NCBI GenBank assembly: GCA_964537955.1
Contig: CAZICY010000062.1
Span: 1-8,329 of the forward strand
DNA: 8,329 nucleotides
Source: Mxb001 sp964537955
GTDB lineage: Bacteria > Actinomycetota > Actinomycetes > S36-B12
Direction of reading: 5' to 3'
Numbering within the stretch: the first letter of the stretch is position 1; each line of letters starts with the position of its first letter. The translations under genes were made by a program, and so were the position numbers. The notes below the pieces were generated by a model, which saw only the letters and a list, made by a program, of their open reading frames with translations, did no database searches and was not told the DNA's origin. Of this stretch, positions 6,901 through 8,329 are shown piece by piece.

Positions 6901-7877
6901 ATCCCGAGGCGCGCTGCCTGACCTTGCGCCTGGCCTCGAATCGACCCGTCACCCACGGTGTGCGCAACCCCATCAACGCATGGCTGGACGATCTCGGGCT
7001 CTTCGGCAAGCGCAGTCACGAGAAGTTCGTGCCCGCGGAGGTCTTCTGCCTGCCCAAGCGGCAGATCGCCCTCTTCCTCCGCCACCTGTGGGCGACCGAT
7101 GGATCCATCCTCATCAACGCCTCAGGCCGCGGCGGGCGGGTCTACTACTCATCCACGAGTCGACGCCTTGCGGACGACGTCGCCCGCCTCCTCTTGCGCT
7201 TCGGCATCACCGCGCGCATTCGCACGTCGACGAAGGCCGGCTACCGCCCCAGCTTCAGCGTCGACATCTCCGGGGCCGCGGACCAGAAGGTGTTCCTCCG
7301 TCGAATCAACGCCCATGGCGAGCGCGGGGAGATCGGTCGACGACTGCTGTCAGTCCTCGAGACGATCGACCCCAATACCAATCGCGACACGGTGCCGCGG
7401 GAGGTGTGGGAAGACGTCAAGAGCGTGATCAGTGACAAGGGAATGACGCATCGGGAGTTTGTCTCGGCGATGGGCACGTCCTTCTGCGGCAGCACGATGT
7501 GGAAGCACGCGCCCAGCCGCGAGCGCCTCGGCCGCGTCGCCACCGTCCTGGAGTCCGCGGACCTGGAGCTCATGGCCACCAATGACGTGCACTGGGACGA
7601 GATCGTCTCCATCACCTCGATAGGCGAGCAGGACGTCTACGACGCCACCGTCCCCGGCACCCACAACTTCATCGCCGATGGCGTGGCTGTGCACAACAGC
7701 CTCGAGCAGGATGCGGACATGGTGATCCTGCTGCACCGCGAGGATGCCTACGAGCGCGAGTCCCCCCGCGCGGGCGAGGCCGACTTCATCGTCGCCAAGC
7801 ACCGCAACGGCCCCACCTCGACGATCACGGTTGCCTTCCAGGGCCACTACTCGCGCTTCGTCGACATGGCCCAGTAG
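3984..7877 (+). CDS. dnaB: Replicative DNA helicase DnaB precursor with two inteins
   Basis: DnaB is the hexameric helicase that unwinds DNA ahead of the replisome and contacts primase. The 1297-aa precursor contains a 454-aa helicase, a normal length, as exteins 1-228, 644-810 and 1239-1297. The N-terminal domain opens with PQDVAAEQSVLGAMM (23-37). The RecA-like motor starts with Walker A ARPAIGK (222-228), completed only after splicing by S644-T645. FSLEMG carries Glu668 (mature 253) and the Walker B strand LVVVDYMQLM carries Asp747 (mature 332). The conserved segment DLRESG joins SLEQDAD after the second splice. GTG at 3984 is chosen for its strong ribosome site. Both inteins interrupt invariant, catalytically essential sequence, so the unspliced protein should be inactive. 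The reading frame is open throughout, with no frameshift. The upstream DnaA boxes suggest replication-linked control. The identity is very secure. Confidence 0.97.
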   Translation: MSVAELPVPYDDGGGPPSDRTPPQDVAAEQSVLGAMMLSKDAIADVVEVLREGDFYRPAHATIYDAIISIYGKGDPADAVTVAAELTRTGEIGRIGGASYLHTLVSLVPTAANAGYYAAIVKERAILRRLVEAGTRIVQMGYAGEGDVDDVVDRAQAEVYEVTERRTAEDYLPLRDLMDGALTEIEAIANRGGQMVGVPTGFADLDALTNGLHPGQLIIVAARPAIGKALALDTPIPTPTGWTTMGEIQAGDDVLDDRGRPTRVVAVSETWTRRPCYRVSFSDGSSMVADENHEWLTETRASRKSAQAAAARYNRYRNQRTFAEVRTTREIAETLRCSTKDARLNHSIVNARPLDLPDADLPIAPYVLGVWLGDGTSAAAHFTSADPEIPMFIEAEGLDVPYLGRLRYGLRLRGTHEIPDRECEVCGVSFRPKAPTVRTCGRTCGGKLPKDRGRAADAACPDCGGRTTGVLRCRACERSHGSFQALLRSVGVLENKHIPPAYLRGSEVQRRALLAGLLDTDGTVTSQGNVQLTTTSRRLARNAYELIVSLGYRCSISTKRVNGRTEASSTAFNINFTTFDEVFRLPRKALVHKERMAGKSAARIGNRFITSVTPVPSVPVRCIQVSNDSHLYLAGRAMVPTHNSTLAVDIARSASIRNGLTSVIFSLEMGRNEILMRLLSAEAQIALHHMRSGNMSDNDWQKLATKMGVVSEAPLFIDDSPNLTMMEIRAKCRRLKQRHDLRLVVVDYMQLMTSGKKVESRQQEVSEFSRSLKLLAKELDVPVIAVSQLNRGPEQRTDKRPMLSDLRESGCLTASTRILRADIGSEVTIGELMASGERLIPVWSLDDSLRYVPKIMSHVFSTGRKEVFTLTTASGRVVELTANHPLLTYHGWRSLGELEPGDRIATPRHVPAPEVEFDMWHDDKVIVLAHLIGDGSMLPRQPLRYATKDPANLEAVRRAATAAFDVRASVDDYPEARCLTLRLASNRPVTHGVRNPINAWLDDLGLFGKRSHEKFVPAEVFCLPKRQIALFLRHLWATDGSILINASGRGGRVYYSSTSRRLADDVARLLLRFGITARIRTSTKAGYRPSFSVDISGAADQKVFLRRINAHGERGEIGRRLLSVLETIDPNTNRDTVPREVWEDVKSVISDKGMTHREFVSAMGTSFCGSTMWKHAPSRERLGRVATVLESADLELMATNDVHWDEIVSITSIGEQDVYDATVPGTHNFIADGVAVHNSLEQDADMVILLHREDAYERESPRAGEADFIVAKHRNGPTSTITVAFQGHYSRFVDMAQ
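4668..5912 (+). mobile_element. DnaB intein 1, class 3, in the Walker A motif, with LAGLIDADG endonuclease
   Basis: This 415-residue intein lies between GK (extein) and ST (extein). It starts with Ala, not Cys or Ser, so class 1 splicing is impossible. It has the class 3 set instead: Trp67 in block B (NHEWLT), Cys394 at block F position 4 (VRCIQV), and Thr413 before the terminal His414-Asn415. In this class the block F Cys attacks the N-terminal splice junction directly, then passes the N-extein to the +1 residue, here Ser644. Homing endonuclease motifs are LGVWLGDG (140-147, Asp146) and LLAGLLDTDG (285-294, Asp293), with two Cys4 modules between them. In a 20-codon sample at 5520-5579, 12 end in G/C, against 20 of 20 in extein codons at 4080-4139. 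This weakly suggests foreign origin. Family precedent: the mycobacteriophage Bethlehem DnaB intein. Confidence 0.93.
5250..5411 (+). other. Two Cys4 zinc-ribbon-like modules within intein 1
   Basis: In intein numbering, the first module is Cys195-x2-Cys198 with Cys212-x3-Cys216, and the second is Cys232-x2-Cys235 with Cys245-x2-Cys248. They sit between the two LAGLIDADG motifs, so they belong to the endonuclease part and probably help it recognise DNA. The eight regularly paired cysteines make metal binding likely. This is an inference from spacing only. Confidence 0.7.
6414..7697 (+). mobile_element. DnaB intein 2, class 1, in the RESG/SLEQDAD site, with LAGLIDADG endonuclease
   Basis: This 428-residue intein sits between DLRESG and SLEQDAD, the same site as the well-studied Synechocystis DnaB intein and one of the mycobacterial ones. 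Splicing residues are standard class 1: Cys1, block B TANHPLLT with Thr71 and His74, block F DVYDATVPGTHNF, and terminal His427-Asn428 followed by +1 Ser1239. The endonuclease has LAHLIGDG (118-125, Asp124) and LWATDGSI (Asp229), both acidic residues retained, so homing activity is plausible. A further segment at intein residues 325-380 looks like a DNA-binding helix-turn-helix. In a 20-codon sample at 6900-6959, 16 end in G/C, closer to the exteins than intein 1. Cys1 as nucleophile leaves splicing potentially sensitive to oxidation, as reported for mycobacterial DnaB inteins. Confidence 0.95.
7386..7553 (+). other. Probable helix-turn-helix region in intein 2
   Basis: Intein residues 325-380 lie after both endonuclease motifs and before block F. 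The stretch contains VWEDVKSVISDKGMTHREF followed by MGTSFCG and PSRERLGRVATVL. This helix / Gly-turn / helix pattern, with basic and polar residues, resembles winged or classical HTH elements found at the C-terminal end of other intein endonucleases. It probably adds DNA-sequence contacts at the homing site. I judge this from pattern only. Confidence 0.5.
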
Positions 7878-7932
7878 ACACACATCCGGCTATTTCGCGC
7901 ATCGCCGGGCCGAAGAGGCCTACCCTCCCCGC
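7878..7932 (+). promoter_or_regulatory. Short gap after dnaB with a possible leaderless promoter
   Basis: TACCCT (7921-7926) fits the actinobacterial -10 pattern TANNNT and ends 6 nt before the ATG at 7933, so transcription could begin at the start codon. No good -35 box is visible. A purine run GAAGAGG (7912-7918) is 14 nt from the ATG, rather far for a ribosome site. Only small GC-rich hairpins (for example GGCC at 7908-7911 with 7917-7920) lie here, with no T tract, so I see no clear dnaB terminator. Confidence 0.35.
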
Positions 7933-8329
7933 ATGACTCGGGGTTTGCGTTCCATCGGCGCTGGGCTAGCCAGCGCAGCGCTCATCGTCACTTCGATCAG
8001 CATGCCGGCCATAGCGACAGCGTCCGACCTGACAACGAGTGACGTCAACGACGCCACGTGGCAAGAGATCTGGGCTGATGTCGGCCACCCCAACACCACG
8101 GACAAGTGGCGCTGTTTCGGGACACCTCGCCAGCTCAATAGGGATCCGTCCTGGGTCATCGTGTTCTACCGGCCCATCGACACTCCCGAGTGCACTGGCC
8201 TCCCCGCTGACCCCTACCCGGTCCTCGCACACAAGCAGTCCGGCACCTGGCGTGACGTCGCGATGCTGGGCCCTGTCGGGTGCGACTACACCAGCAAAGC
8301 CATCTTCAAGGAAGGCGGGACCTGGGGGA
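7933..8329 (+). CDS. Secreted cysteine-containing protein of unknown function (partial)
   Basis: The frame from ATG 7933 stays open to the window edge, giving 132 residues with the C-terminus missing. It begins with a clear Sec signal peptide: basic MTRGLR, hydrophobic core 8-24, and an ATA/SD cleavage site after Ala30. There is no lipobox. The exported part is rich in Trp, Pro and Asp and has Cys at 61, 87 and 117, which could form disulfides outside the cytoplasm. I do not recognise a domain. Codons near the start use more A/T at third positions (ACT, GGT, CGT, GCT, CTA) than dnaB exteins, which hints at a less conserved accessory gene. It lies 55 nt after dnaB on the same strand, but probably has its own promoter. 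Confidence 0.7.
   Translation, partial: MTRGLRSIGAGLASAALIVTSISMPAIATASDLTTSDVNDATWQEIWADVGHPNTTDKWRCFGTPRQLNRDPSWVIVFYRPIDTPECTGLPADPYPVLAHKQSGTWRDVAMLGPVGCDYTSKAIFKEGGTWG

Noticed and set aside
4668..7697. Split inteins or a dnaB broken into trans-spliced pieces
   Set aside because: The frame is continuous through both inteins, each with complete N- and C-terminal splicing blocks, so cis-splicing is the simple reading.

Overview
The window is high-GC DNA whose coding regions use mostly G or C at third positions. DnaB-type helicase, leaderless-style TANNNT boxes placed next to start codons, and TTGTCCACA-type DnaA boxes all point to an actinobacterium (class Actinomycetia). I cannot name a genus. 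A run of exactly 100 Ns flanked by an exact 55-nt overlap marks it as a draft or metagenome-derived scaffold.

Layout: (a) 3-62, the last codons of a rightward gene, then a strong hairpin at 79-120. (b) 134-3460, a leftward gene set read in the order MATE transporter, HAD type II hydrolase, class I glutamine amidotransferase, low-molecular-weight protein tyrosine phosphatase. The first two are 9 nt apart and the later junctions are 4-nt ATGA overlaps, so this looks like one translationally coupled operon. The MATE gene is interrupted only by an assembly artefact: deleting the Ns plus one copy of the 55-nt overlap restores an in-frame 438-aa protein. (c) 3461-3983, a divergent intergenic region with a cluster of DnaA-box-like sites and two inverted repeats. 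(d) 3984-7877, the replicative helicase gene dnaB, carrying two large inteins. (e) From 7933, the start of a secreted, Cys-containing protein that runs off the window.

The centrepiece is dnaB. Its 1297-aa precursor holds a 454-aa helicase split into three exteins of 228, 167 and 59 aa. Intein 1 (415 aa) sits inside the Walker A P-loop between GK and ST. It starts with Ala and has the Trp/Cys/Thr set of a class 3 intein, so it should splice without an N-terminal nucleophile. Intein 2 (428 aa) interrupts the conserved RESG/SLEQDAD segment and is a standard class 1 intein with Cys1 and a terminal His-Asn. Both keep two LAGLIDADG motifs with acidic residues. Intein 1 also carries two Cys4 zinc-ribbon-like modules between its endonuclease motifs, and intein 2 a probable helix-turn-helix region after them. 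The cell therefore cannot make active helicase until two mechanistically different splicing reactions finish, and dnaB sits beside DnaA boxes. That makes this locus a good candidate for post-translational and DnaA-linked control of replication. The family assignments are recognition from sequence; the regulatory reading is inference.
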